Part shown: positions 1 through 7,858 of the stretch, in pieces | Numbering within the stretch: position 1 is the stretch's first letter | How the letters are laid out: the number at the start of each line of letters is the position of its first letter | Source: Actinoplanes campanulatus | Lineage (GTDB): Bacteria; Actinomycetota; Actinomycetes; Mycobacteriales; Micromonosporaceae | DNA length: 64,000 bases | Assembly: GCF_014647795.1 (NCBI RefSeq) | Contig: NZ_BMPW01000007.1 | Coordinates: 1-64,000 of the forward strand | Direction of reading: 5' to 3' | Made by a program: the position numbers and the translations under genes | The notes under the pieces: model-generated | Database searches by the model: none | What the model was told of the DNA's origin: nothing | What the model saw: the letters and a program-made list of their open reading frames with translations, nothing else

Positions 1-25
1 CGGAACGGGCCGCCCGCCAGCGGCG

Positions 26-46
26 AAAAAACTCAGCCCGGCGGGC
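26..46 (-). terminator. possible intrinsic terminator after the isomerase gene
   Basis: On the minus strand a short GC stem (GCCC-GCC-GGGC, plus positions 36-46) is followed by TGAG and six T residues (plus-strand A run at 26-31). It lies about 90 nt beyond the stop of the minus-strand isomerase gene. The stem is only four base pairs, so this is a weak call. The rest of 1-134 shows nothing else recognisable. Confidence 0.35.
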
Positions 47-134
47 GCGGCACAGGCTCGGCCCCGGCAGCGGGTCGCGAGGTGCGGCGGAACGGCCGCT
101 GTGTGGTTGGGGCCGCTCCCGCGCGTACGAGAAA

Positions 135-758
135 TCAGATCATCGAGTAACCCGCCGGAAGCGTGGCCCGGCCGGTGAGCGCGCCCAGCACGGTCTCGCC
201 GTCGCCTAGGGCGACCGCGACGCGGGCGGCGAGCGCGGCGGTCTCGGCGAGGGTGTCCGGGTCCAGGTCGATCGGTACGCCGGCAGCCGTGGCCACGTCG
301 CGTCCGTGCACCACCAGTTCGAAGGTGCGGGTGGGCAGCCAGTCCCGGACCCGCATGCCGCCGGCGGGGGTGGCCACCACGTCGTCGTCGGCGGCCCCGG
401 CCAGTGCGGCGGTCGCCTGGCCGATGTAGCCGCTGACCGCGGTGGCCGGCTGATCGCCGAGGGCGGCCCCGGTGGCCCGGGCGTCGTCGGTGGACGCCTT
501 GCGGACGGCCGCGACCATCTCGTCGGAGGCCGACCGGACCAGGGCGAAGTAGAACTCGGGGCCGGGCACCAGCAGCGTGGGGGCGCGGTCGGCAAGGACC
601 GTGGGCACCTGGCGCAGCGCCGAGCTGACGGTGTGGCCGAGCAGGTCGCGCAGCGTCCACTCGCCGAGGCCGGGGGCGTCGAGCCGGGCGGCCGGGATGC
701 GGGAGACGAGGTCGGCGAAGGCGATGGCGGCGGAGCGGTACGTGCGGCGGTAGTCCAT
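135..758 (-). CDS. mycothiol-dependent maleylpyruvate isomerase-family (DinB-like) protein
   Basis: The 207-residue protein matches the actinobacterial maleylpyruvate isomerase N-terminal/DinB-like four-helix fold. The N-terminal region has the pattern G-x-x-x-W-T-L-R-D-L-L-x-H near residues 31-45, where the His is one of the metal ligands in this family. A second His-containing stretch (ELVVHGRD, about residues 147-154) fits the next ligand position. Members use mycothiol as cofactor or transfer it; the substrate here is unknown. It stands alone, with a 57-bp gap to the divergent HAD gene. The ATG at 758 gives the expected N-terminus. Family assignment is fairly safe, the specific reaction is not. 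Confidence 0.75.
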   Translation of the reverse strand: MDYRRTYRSAAIAFADLVSRIPAARLDAPGLGEWTLRDLLGHTVSSALRQVPTVLADRAPTLLVPGPEFYFALVRSASDEMVAAVRKASTDDARATGAALGDQPATAVSGYIGQATAALAGAADDDVVATPAGGMRVRDWLPTRTFELVVHGRDVATAAGVPIDLDPDTLAETAALAARVAVALGDGETVLGALTGRATLPAGYSMI

Positions 759-815
759 GTCACCAACCTGCCACGCGGGCCGCCGGTCGCGCGGCCCCGC
801 CGGTAGCCTGCCCCG

Positions 816-1406
816 GTGCTGCTACCCCTGCCGGACGGCGACTTCAAGGCGTACCTGTTCGACTGCGACGGGACGATCACCGACTCGATGCCGGCGCACT
901 ACCGGGCCTGGTGCAAGGCGCTCGGCGAGTGGGGTGCGGAGCTCCCGGAGGAGCTGTTCTACGCCTGGGGCGGGCGGCTCGTGGTGGACATCATCGCCGA
1001 CCTGAACGAGCGGCAGGGCCTGCGCATGCCGGTGGCCGAGGTGGCGGCGCGGCGTGAGGAGCTGTTCCAGGAGCTGCTCGGCGAGGTGGCGGCGGTGCCG
1101 GGGGTGCTGGAGCACATCGAGGCGTCGTACGGGCGGATCCCGTTCGGGGTGGTGTCCGGCAGCACCCGCGCGTCGGTGACCGCGTCGCTGACCGCGCTCG
1201 GCCTGCTGGACCGGTTCGAGGTGCTGGTGTGCGCCGGGGACTACGCGCGCCCGAAACCGGACCCGGAGGGCTATCTGCTGGGCGCCCGGCTGCTCGGCGT
1301 GGAGCCGGCGGACTGCCTGGTCTTCGAGGACACCGACCTGGGTGTGGCCGCGGCCGAGGCGGCGGGCATGGGATATTCGCGTGTGCCACCACCGTGGGAG
1401 CGATAA
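816..1406 (+). CDS. HAD-superfamily sugar-phosphate phosphatase (YqaB/beta-phosphoglucomutase-like)
   Basis: The 196-residue protein carries the HAD catalytic motif FDCDGT followed by ITDSMPAHYRAW, the pattern of YqaB-type fructose-1-phosphate phosphatases and beta-phosphoglucomutases. Motif II is GVVSGSTR, motif III is KPDP and motif IV is VFEDTDLGV. The AHYRAW segment lies in the small helical cap and normally helps select hexose-phosphates. The start is a GTG; an in-frame ATG is only available inside the catalytic motif region, so GTG is preferred. It ends 10 nt before the methyltransferase start, suggesting co-transcription. Substrate is inferred only from the family. Confidence 0.8.
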   Translation: MLLPLPDGDFKAYLFDCDGTITDSMPAHYRAWCKALGEWGAELPEELFYAWGGRLVVDIIADLNERQGLRMPVAEVAARREELFQELLGEVAAVPGVLEHIEASYGRIPFGVVSGSTRASVTASLTALGLLDRFEVLVCAGDYARPKPDPEGYLLGARLLGVEPADCLVFEDTDLGVAAAEAAGMGYSRVPPPWER

Positions 1407-1416
1407 GAATCGATCC

Positions 1417-2322
1417 ATGATTCATCAGCGGGCGCTGGAGTACCTGCTCGGGCTACAGGGCGCGGCGCTGCTGCGGTCGTTCACCGAGGAGTCCGATCCG
1501 GAGTTCGGCCGGGCCCGGGTGGCCGAGATGCGGCGCCTGCTCGACCGGGCCGAGCTGGACGTCGAGCCGGTGGCCGTCGAGCGGGTGTCGGCCGTCGACG
1601 GGTACCGGGTCTGGTCGCGGACCTACGACGAGCCGGGCAACGGGCTGTTCCCGCCGGAGGAGGAGACGGTTCACGGCATCCTCGGCGGGCTCCCGCCCGG
1701 GACGGCGGTGGACGCGGCCTGCGGCACCGGCCGGCACAGCGAGTGGCTGGCCGGCCAGGGGCACCGGGTGATCGGGGTGGACGGTTCGGCCGACATGCTG
1801 GAGCGGGCGCGTGAGCGGGTGCCGTCCGGCGAGTTCCACGAGGCGCCGCTGGAGCGGCTGCCGATCCCGGACGCGCACGCCGACATCGTGGTGTGCTCGC
1901 TGGCGCTGACCCACGTACGCGATCTGGGCCCGGTGTTCGCCGAGTTCGCCCGGGTGCTGCGGCCGGGCGGGCATCTGGTGATCTCGGACGTCTCGCACGA
2001 GCTGGCCGCGATCGGCTCGGTGCCCCGGGTGCGCATCGACGGCGAGCGGCCGGCGCTGCTGGTCGACCACCGGCACCGGGCGTCGGACTATCTCGGCGCC
2101 GCCGTCCCGGCCGGGCTGCGGGTGGTGTCGTGCGCCGAGCCGCGGATGTCGCCGCCGGTGCCGCTCGACACGCCGGCCGAGCTGCCGGACACGCTGGAGA
2201 CCGGGGCGTGGGATCAGTGGCCGTGGTCGCTGATCAGCCTCACCCCCGAGGTGTGCCGTGCGGTGACCGGCGACATGCCCGTACTGATCATCTGGCATTT
2301 TCGGCGGGACCCGGATCGATGA
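1417..2322 (+). CDS. class I SAM-dependent methyltransferase
   Basis: The 301-residue protein has the glycine-rich motif I (VDAACGTGRHSEWL) at about residues 98-111, motif II with the acidic ribose-binding Asp (VIGVDGS), and the later motif LRPGGHLVISDVS, as in Methyltransf_11/25 enzymes of the UbiE type. The reading frame is open upstream to 1342, but the ATG at 1417 is preferred because it lies just after the HAD stop and gives a family-like N-terminus (IHQRALEYLLGL). The substrate is unknown. Its 3' end overlaps the convergent Lrp gene by 35 bp. Confidence 0.8.
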   Translation: MIHQRALEYLLGLQGAALLRSFTEESDPEFGRARVAEMRRLLDRAELDVEPVAVERVSAVDGYRVWSRTYDEPGNGLFPPEEETVHGILGGLPPGTAVDAACGTGRHSEWLAGQGHRVIGVDGSADMLERARERVPSGEFHEAPLERLPIPDAHADIVVCSLALTHVRDLGPVFAEFARVLRPGGHLVISDVSHELAAIGSVPRVRIDGERPALLVDHRHRASDYLGAAVPAGLRVVSCAEPRMSPPVPLDTPAELPDTLETGAWDQWPWSLISLTPEVCRAVTGDMPVLIIWHFRRDPDR

Positions 2323-2767
2323 TCCGGTTGCGGTGGTGCTGGTAGATCACCGAGCTGCGGAACCCGACGATCTCCCGGCGGGCGGAGAACCGGTCCATCA
2401 GGAAGGCGTGCAGACCGTCCACGCCGGGCACCGCGACGTGCACCAGGAAGTCGTCGCCACCGGCCAGCACGAACACCGACAGCACCTCGGGCAGCCCGGC
2501 CGCGTAGGCCTTGAAGCCCTCGATCACCTCCCGGTTGAGCGGGCGGACCTGGACATGCAGCAGCGCCTGGACCTCGCGGCCGAGCGCGGTGAGGCTCACC
2601 TCGGCGTGAAAGCCGGTGATCACGCCGCGCTCGCGCAGCAACCGCACCCGTTCGAGGCAGGTCGACGGTGCGATGCCGACCGTGCGGGCCAGGTCGCGGT
2701 TGGTCTGCCGGGCGTTCGCCTGGAGTTCCCGTACGATCGCCGAATCAATGTCATCCACGGCCGTCAT
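2288..2767 (-). CDS. Lrp/AsnC-family transcriptional regulator
   Basis: This 159-residue protein has an N-terminal winged helix (D-S-A-I-V-R-E-L-Q-A-N-A-R-Q-T-N-R-D-L-A, then PSTCLERVRLLRERGVI) and a C-terminal RAM ligand-binding domain (residues about 65-145, ending in SSVIYQHH). That is the normal Lrp length and layout. The start at 2767 (MTAVDDID) is chosen because upstream sequence in frame is not Lrp-like. It is divergent from the branched-chain amino-acid dehydrogenase, separated by 69 bp containing a 15-bp inverted repeat. It is therefore likely an amino-acid-responsive local regulator of that dehydrogenase, similar to BkdR or LysG arrangements. Ligand not known. Confidence 0.88.
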   Translation of the reverse strand: MTAVDDIDSAIVRELQANARQTNRDLARTVGIAPSTCLERVRLLRERGVITGFHAEVSLTALGREVQALLHVQVRPLNREVIEGFKAYAAGLPEVLSVFVLAGGDDFLVHVAVPGVDGLHAFLMDRFSARREIVGFRSSVIYQHHRNRIIDPGPAENAR

Positions 2768-2780
2768 TATGATGGGTTCA

Positions 2781-2795
2781 CCGAACATCGTTCGG
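2781..2795. promoter_or_regulatory. candidate Lrp operator
   Basis: CCGAACATCGTTCGG is a perfect 6-3-6 inverted repeat in the 69-bp gap between the divergent lrp-like and dehydrogenase genes. Lrp/AsnC proteins bind roughly 15-bp palindromes, and autoregulation together with control of the divergent gene is common. Assignment rests on position and symmetry only. Confidence 0.45.
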
Positions 2796-2836
2796 CACGA
2801 TCGTTCCTCCGCCGATGGGCGTTCTAGCTTCGAGGC

Positions 2837-3853
2837 ATGTCGCTCGAACATGTGCGTGTGGTGACGGAACGTGGTCCACGGTCGGGGTTCCCGGTCATCG
2901 TGGCGGTCCATTCGACGGCTCTGGGGCAGGCGATCGGCGGATGCCGCCTGTCCGTCTACGCCGACTGGCGGGACGGTCTCGAGGACGCGCTGCGGCTGTC
3001 CGCCGCGATGACCGCGAAGGCGGCGCTGGCCGGGCTGCCGAACGGCGGCGGCAAGACGGTGGTGGCGCTGCCCGCGGGGGTGGCGCCGGACCGGCGGGCG
3101 GTGCTGCACGACGTGGCCGACGTGATCGAGAGCCTGGGCGGGGACTACGCGACCGGTCCGGACGTGGGCACCGGGCCGGACGACATGGTGACGATCGGCG
3201 AGCGTACGCCGTACGTGTTCTGCCGCGGCTACGACTCCTCCCCGGGCACCGCCGCCGGGGTGCTGGCCGCGCTGCGCGCCGTCGTCGCCGACCGGTTCGG
3301 ATCACACGACCTGGCGGGCCGCAGCTTCGCCGTCCTCGGTGTGGGCCGGGTCGGCGGGCATGTGCTGCGGCTGCTCACCGAGGCCGGCGCGCGGGTGGTG
3401 GCGGCCGATGTGGACCCGTCCCGGCGGTCGGTGGCGGACTCCTTCGGCGCGGCCTGGACGGATCCGCACGGTTGCCTCACCGCCGAGGTGGACGTGCTGG
3501 TGCCGGCCGCGCTCGGCGGTGTCCTGACGCGGAAGACCGTGCCGGAGCTGCGCTGCGCGGCGGTCGCCGGGCCGGCCAACAACCAGCTCGACCGTCCGGG
3601 CACCGCCGCGCTGCTGCACGAGCGCGGCATCCTGTGGGCGCCGGACGTGGTGGTCAGCGCCGGCGGGATCATCCACGCCATCGGCACCGAGTTGCACCGG
3701 GAGGCGCCGGACCGGGTGGCGGCACGGATCGGCGGGATCGGGGACACCCTGACCCGGATCCTGGACGCGGCGCGGGAGACGTCGTCCACCCCGGCGGAGG
3801 CCGCGGCCCGGCTGGCAGGCTGGCTGGTTGACTACCCTGCGAAGATCGCCTGA
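2837..3853 (+). CDS. Leu/Val/Phe-type NAD-dependent amino-acid dehydrogenase
   Basis: The 338-residue enzyme belongs to the Glu/Leu/Phe/Val dehydrogenase family and oxidatively deaminates a branched-chain or aromatic amino acid to the 2-oxo acid. The catalytic segment DALRLSAAMTAKAALAGL with the following PNGGGK holds the substrate and catalytic lysines (about residues 50-74). The C-terminal Rossmann domain begins at FAVLGVGRVGG. Length fits actinobacterial valine/leucine dehydrogenases, which are shorter than GdhA. The ATG at 2837 is 69 bp from the divergent Lrp gene, which probably controls it. An RraA-like gene follows after 15 bp. Substrate preference among Val, Leu and Phe cannot be decided from sequence alone. 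Confidence 0.87.
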   Translation: MSLEHVRVVTERGPRSGFPVIVAVHSTALGQAIGGCRLSVYADWRDGLEDALRLSAAMTAKAALAGLPNGGGKTVVALPAGVAPDRRAVLHDVADVIESLGGDYATGPDVGTGPDDMVTIGERTPYVFCRGYDSSPGTAAGVLAALRAVVADRFGSHDLAGRSFAVLGVGRVGGHVLRLLTEAGARVVAADVDPSRRSVADSFGAAWTDPHGCLTAEVDVLVPAALGGVLTRKTVPELRCAAVAGPANNQLDRPGTAALLHERGILWAPDVVVSAGGIIHAIGTELHREAPDRVAARIGGIGDTLTRILDAARETSSTPAEAAARLAGWLVDYPAKIA

Positions 3854-3868
3854 CTTGGGAGGGGCCGT

Positions 3869-4477
3869 ATGACCGGGTTCGAGAGCATTCCGCCGACCAC
3901 GCTCGCCGACGTGCTGGACCGGAGCCGGGTGATGGACATCGGCATCCGGCCGTTGTGGACGCCGGTGCCGCGGGTCGCCGGGCCGGCGTTCACGGTCCGC
4001 TGCCCGCCCGGCGACAACCTGATGCTGCACGCCGCCATCTACCGCGCCGAGCCCGGTTCGGTGATCGTCGTCGAGTCCGGCGACCTGGACTACGCGCTCG
4101 CCGGCGGGAACGTCTGCGCGGTCGCGCACCGGCGGGGTGTCGCGGCGTTCGTGCTCGACGGCCTGATCCGTGACCTGGGCGAGGTCCGGGAGATCGGCTT
4201 CCCGGTCTTCGCCCGCGGCGTCATCCCGATCCCCGGCACCAAGTCCGAACCGGGCACCCATCAGGAGCCGGTCCGCTGCGGCGGCGTCCAGGTCGGGCCG
4301 GGCGACATCGTGGTCGCCGACGAGGAGGGCGTCGTGGTGGTCCCGGCCGCCCGGCACGACGAGGTGCTCGCCGCCGCCCAGGCGAAGCTGGCCAAGGAGG
4401 AGGCCGAGACCCTCGACGACTGGGAGCGGGCCCACCGCGCCCGGATCGACAAGGCGCTCGCGGCCCACGGCCTTTAG
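3869..4477 (+). CDS. RraA-like / 4-hydroxy-4-methyl-2-oxoglutarate aldolase family protein
   Basis: The 202-residue protein has the RraA/HMG-aldolase fold signature: an N-terminal TTLADVLD segment, GPAFTVRCPPGDN (residues about 38-50) and GLIRDLGEV (about 95-103), in which the Arg-Asp pair binds the oxo-acid and metal in aldolases. Such enzymes cleave 4-hydroxy-2-oxo-dicarboxylates to pyruvate, or decarboxylate oxaloacetate. True RraA proteins inhibit RNase E instead; this one is longer and carries the C-terminal extension typical of aldolase-like members. It follows the amino-acid dehydrogenase by 15 bp and is probably cotranscribed. It converges on the aldehyde dehydrogenase with a strong hairpin between them. 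Confidence 0.78.
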   Translation: MTGFESIPPTTLADVLDRSRVMDIGIRPLWTPVPRVAGPAFTVRCPPGDNLMLHAAIYRAEPGSVIVVESGDLDYALAGGNVCAVAHRRGVAAFVLDGLIRDLGEVREIGFPVFARGVIPIPGTKSEPGTHQEPVRCGGVQVGPGDIVVADEEGVVVVPAARHDEVLAAAQAKLAKEEAETLDDWERAHRARIDKALAAHGL

Positions 4478-4485
4478 GACCGGCC

Positions 4486-4530
4486 GGCTCCCAGCGCTGT
4501 CGCAACCCCGTTGATCAAGCGCTGGGAGCC
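4486..4530. terminator. bidirectional hairpin terminator between convergent genes
   Basis: Perfect 13-bp inverted repeat GGCTCCCAGCGCT (4486-4498) and AGCGCTGGGAGCC (4518-4530) with a 19-nt loop, placed between the stops of the RraA-like gene (4477) and the convergent aldehyde dehydrogenase gene (4547). There is no clear T tract on either side, as is usual in GC-rich actinobacteria. Confidence 0.7.
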
Positions 4531-4546
4531 AGCCGGGTTCCCGGGG

Positions 4547-6016
4547 TCAGAACGGGTAGGGGCGGGTCTCCTGGCGGGCGGTCACCCACTGGACCTCGGT
4601 GAACTCCTCGGCCGCGAACCCGATGCCGAAACGGCCGGCGCCCGAGTCCTTGACGCCGCCGAAGGGCATCTGGGGTTCGTCGTTGACCGGCTGGTCGTTG
4701 ACGTGCACGATCCCGGCCCGGAGGCGGCGGGCCAGGTCGAGACCCCGGTACGGGTCGCCGGTGATCACCCCGGCGGTGAGCCCGAAGTCGGAGGCGTTGG
4801 CCCGGCGCAGCGCGTCCTCGGCGTCGTCGGCCTCCTCGAGGAGGACGACCGGCCCGAACGTCTCGTCGAAGGCCAGTTCCGCCTCGGGCGGCACGCCGGT
4901 CAGGACGGTCGGCGGGAAGCAGCGCCCGCTGGGCAGCCCGCCGGTGAGCAGCCGTGCGCCCAGGTCGACGGCTTCCCGGACCCGGCGTTCGAGCAGGGAC
5001 AGCGCCCACTCGTTGATCACCGGCCCGACGACGGTGGCCGGGTCGGACGGGTCGCCGACCGGCAGTTCGGCGGCGCGGGCCACGAACCGGGCGGTGAATT
5101 CGGGGGCGATCGACCGGTCGACGATGAGCCGGCGGGCGCACATGCAGGTCTGGCCGCTGTGCACGAACGCCCCGTAGACGGCCGCGTCGACGGCCTGGCC
5201 GACGTCGGCGTCGCCGAGCACGAGCAGCGGGTTGTGGCCGCCGAGCTGGAGCACGGCCCGTTTCAGGTGGCGGCCGGCGGTCTCGGCGAGCCGTCGCCCG
5301 GTGACGGTGGAGCCGGTGAAGCTGATCCGCCGGACCCGCGGGTCGGCGATCAGCGTCTCGGCCACGGCGCCGGCCTCACCGGGGGCGTGGGTGACCACGT
5401 TGAGGACGCCGTCGGGCAGGCCGGCGTCGGCGAGCAGTTCGGCCCAGAGGGCGCCGCCGGTGAGCGGCGCCTCCTCGGACGGTTTCAGCACGACCGTGTT
5501 GCCGGTGGCGATCGGCGCGACGACGGCCCGGCCGGCCAGGACGAGCGACGCGTTCCACGGGGCGATCGCGGCGACCACGCCGACCGGGCGGCGCATGGCC
5601 AGAGCCCGGGTGCCGGCCAGGTCCGAGGGCAGGATCTGTCCGGCCGGCGCGTACGCCAGCCCGGCAGCCTGGCGCAGCAGGTTGACGCAGAAGTCGAGCT
5701 GGACCCCGGCGAAGTGCACCCCGCACCCGGTCTCGGCGGCGAGGAGCCCGCGCACCTCGTCGCGCCGCCGGTCGAGCGCGTCGGCGGCCCGCAGCAGGAT
5801 TCGCTGGCGGTCCATCGGCAGGCTCTCCGCCCAAGCCGGGAAGGCCCGGTCGGCGGCGTCGAGGGCGGCCCGCGTGTCGTCGGCGTCACCAGCGGCGACC
5901 CGGGCGAAGACGCGGCCCGTCCACGGGTTCAGCTTGTCGTACGTCCGCCCGTTGGCCGCATCCACCCAGCTCCCGCCGATGTGATGCCGCACGCCCTCAG
6001 AAAACACCTGGTCCAT
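4547..6016 (-). CDS. NAD(P)-dependent aldehyde dehydrogenase (vanillin/salicylaldehyde-type), altered general base
   Basis: A 489-residue ALDH-superfamily protein: N-terminal IGGSWVDA, cofactor-site SFTGSTVTG, the catalytic cysteine in SGQTCMCARR and the C-terminal PFGGVKDSG. Where nearly all ALDHs have LELGG, with Glu as general base, this protein has LQLGGHNP (Gln codon CAG near + position 5256). That could slow hydrolysis of the thioester or reflect a distinct subfamily. The start at 6016 (MDQVFSEG) overlaps the end of the upstream livM gene by 20 bp, indicating translational coupling; a start at 6061 would add an atypical Cys-rich leader. Its place after the Liv-type importer suggests oxidation of an imported or derived aldehyde, probably aromatic. 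Confidence 0.85.
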   Translation of the reverse strand: MDQVFSEGVRHHIGGSWVDAANGRTYDKLNPWTGRVFARVAAGDADDTRAALDAADRAFPAWAESLPMDRQRILLRAADALDRRRDEVRGLLAAETGCGVHFAGVQLDFCVNLLRQAAGLAYAPAGQILPSDLAGTRALAMRRPVGVVAAIAPWNASLVLAGRAVVAPIATGNTVVLKPSEEAPLTGGALWAELLADAGLPDGVLNVVTHAPGEAGAVAETLIADPRVRRISFTGSTVTGRRLAETAGRHLKRAVLQLGGHNPLLVLGDADVGQAVDAAVYGAFVHSGQTCMCARRLIVDRSIAPEFTARFVARAAELPVGDPSDPATVVGPVINEWALSLLERRVREAVDLGARLLTGGLPSGRCFPPTVLTGVPPEAELAFDETFGPVVLLEEADDAEDALRRANASDFGLTAGVITGDPYRGLDLARRLRAGIVHVNDQPVNDEPQMPFGGVKDSGAGRFGIGFAAEEFTEVQWVTARQETRPYPF

Positions 6017-6992
6017 CGCGTCGCAGATGGTATCCGACGGGCAGCAGCCGCACCGGGACAAGACTCCACAGGCCGCGTGGCAGGAACAGCGCGAACGCTC
6101 CGGCGGTGAGCCCGAGCCCGATCAGGTACCAGGCGTCGTAGTCGGCGAAGAGGTACTGCACCCCGAAGAAGAGCAGCGCGCCGAGCAGCGGCCCCTCGAA
6201 CGTGCCGATCCCGCCGACGAGCACCATGAACAGCATGTACGCGGTCCACTGCACCCCGAAGATCGAGCGCGGTTCGATGAACAGGGTGTTGGCGAGGATC
6301 AGCGCCCCGGCCGCGCCGCCGCCGAACCCGGCGAGCACGTAGAGCCCGGCTTTCAGGGGCCACACCCGGACACCGAGGGACGCGGCCGCCTCCTGGTCGT
6401 CGCGGATCGCCTGCAACCCGGCCCCGGTGCGGCCGCGCAGCAGCACGAACACCGCCCCGAGCAGGAGCACCAGGAAGGCCAGGGCCAGCCAGTACGTGTA
6501 CGCGCGCCGCTCGTCCGGGCGGAACACGTTGAGCCCGCGCAGCGACACCCCGGTCCCGCCGCCGAGGCTGTGGTCGAGGACGACGAGCAGCGCCAGCGTC
6601 TCGGCGACCACCCAGGTGCCGACCGCGAACGGCCCGCCGCGCAGCCGCAGCACGAGCGGCGCGAGGACGGCGGCGAGGACCGCCGAGGCGCCGGCGGCGA
6701 GCAGCACCGCGAGGTACGGCGGCACGTCGCGCTGGGCCAGGAACACGGTCCCGTAGGCGCCGAACCCGATGAACGCCTGCTGCCCGACCGACACCAGCCC
6801 GCCGTAGCCGGCCAGCGCGTTCCACATCACCGCCAGGATGACGAAGATGAACAGGCTGGTGAGCTGCTGCACCACGGTCGCCACGAAGAACTGCGGCACG
6901 GTCGCCAGGATCAACCCCAGGCCGATGAGTACGGACGACCCGATCCGTGAGGCGCGGCTGCTCCGGTCGATCCGGTAGGCCAGGGCGGTCAT
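5997..6992 (-). CDS. livM: branched-chain-type ABC transporter permease (LivM-like)
   Basis: The 331-residue polytopic membrane protein is the LivM-type permease of the HAAT (hydrophobic amino acid) ABC family. It shows repeated hydrophobic segments and the conserved cytoplasmic loop GLVSVGQQAFIGFGAYG near residues 60-76, followed by the EAA-like region GLQAIRDDQEAAASLGV. It overlaps livH by 4 bp and the downstream ALDH by 20 bp. Homologues move branched-chain amino acids, but also aromatic acids, urea or short carboxylates. The neighbouring IclR regulator and aldehyde dehydrogenases make an aromatic or carboxylate substrate plausible. Confidence 0.88.
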   Translation of the reverse strand: MTALAYRIDRSSRASRIGSSVLIGLGLILATVPQFFVATVVQQLTSLFIFVILAVMWNALAGYGGLVSVGQQAFIGFGAYGTVFLAQRDVPPYLAVLLAAGASAVLAAVLAPLVLRLRGGPFAVGTWVVAETLALLVVLDHSLGGGTGVSLRGLNVFRPDERRAYTYWLALAFLVLLLGAVFVLLRGRTGAGLQAIRDDQEAAASLGVRVWPLKAGLYVLAGFGGGAAGALILANTLFIEPRSIFGVQWTAYMLFMVLVGGIGTFEGPLLGALLFFGVQYLFADYDAWYLIGLGLTAGAFALFLPRGLWSLVPVRLLPVGYHLRRDGPGVF

Positions 6993-7858
6993 GCGGCAGG
7001 CACCAGCCTTCCTGGGCTGAAACGGACGAGCAGGACGATCAGGAAGACCAGGTGGCCGGCGAGGATCGAGTACTGCGGGTCGATCTGGGCGCCGATGGTC
7101 TGCGCCACGCCCAGCACGAGGCCGCCGATCAGGGTCCCGCGCAGCGAGCCGAGCCCGCCGATCACCACCGCCTCGAACGCGAAGATCAGCTGGGTGGGCC
7201 CGCTGGCCGGGTCGATGGTGGAGTGGACGGCCAGGAAGGTGCCGGCCAGGGTGGCGGTGGCCACGGCGATCGCGGTGGCCCGGGCGTAAACGGCGGTGGC
7301 CGGCACCCCGACCAGCGCCGCGGTGTCCGGGTCCTGGGCGGCGGCCCGCATCTCCCGGCCGAACCCGGTGCGTTCCAGCACCAGGTGCAGCCCGCCGAGC
7401 ACCCCGGTCGCGACGATCAGGATCAACAGACCTAGGTACGGCACGGTCAGGCCGCCGATCTGCCAGCTGCCGGTGCTCAGCGACCCGGTGACGGTGGCGA
7501 GCGACCGCACGTCCGGGGAGAAGATCAGCAGCAGTGCGTTCTGGATCACGATGGCCAGGCCGAACGTGGTGAGCAGCGGGGTCAGCTCCCCGCCGCGCAG
7601 GCTGCGGGTGAGGACGGTGACCTGCAACAGGTAGCCGAGCGCGAGGGCCAGTGGCAGCGCCCCGATCAGGGCCGGCGCCGGTGGCGCCCCGAGCGAGGTG
7701 GCCGCCCACCAGACCACGAAGGCGCCGAGGACGGCCAGGTCGCCGTGCGCCAGGTTGATGATCCGCATGACGCCGAACATCAGCGACAGGCCGCAGGCGA
7801 ACAGCGCGTACAGCCCGCCCAGGAAGATCCCCTGAAGGACGGCATTGACCCAGGTCAT
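6989..7858 (-). CDS. livH: branched-chain-type ABC transporter permease (LivH-like)
   Basis: The 289-residue membrane protein has the LivH signature FGVMRIINLAHGDLAVLGAF near residues 28-47 and the loop GREMRAAAQDPDTAALVGV (about 168-186) that contacts the ATPases. Around eight hydrophobic helices are visible. It sits in the minus-strand order SBP-livG-livF-livH-livM with 4-bp stop/start overlaps to livF and livM, a typical coupled operon. It forms the transmembrane channel with LivM. Confidence 0.9.
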   Translation of the reverse strand: MTWVNAVLQGIFLGGLYALFACGLSLMFGVMRIINLAHGDLAVLGAFVVWWAATSLGAPPAPALIGALPLALALGYLLQVTVLTRSLRGGELTPLLTTFGLAIVIQNALLLIFSPDVRSLATVTGSLSTGSWQIGGLTVPYLGLLILIVATGVLGGLHLVLERTGFGREMRAAAQDPDTAALVGVPATAVYARATAIAVATATLAGTFLAVHSTIDPASGPTQLIFAFEAVVIGGLGSLRGTLIGGLVLGVAQTIGAQIDPQYSILAGHLVFLIVLLVRFSPGRLVPAA

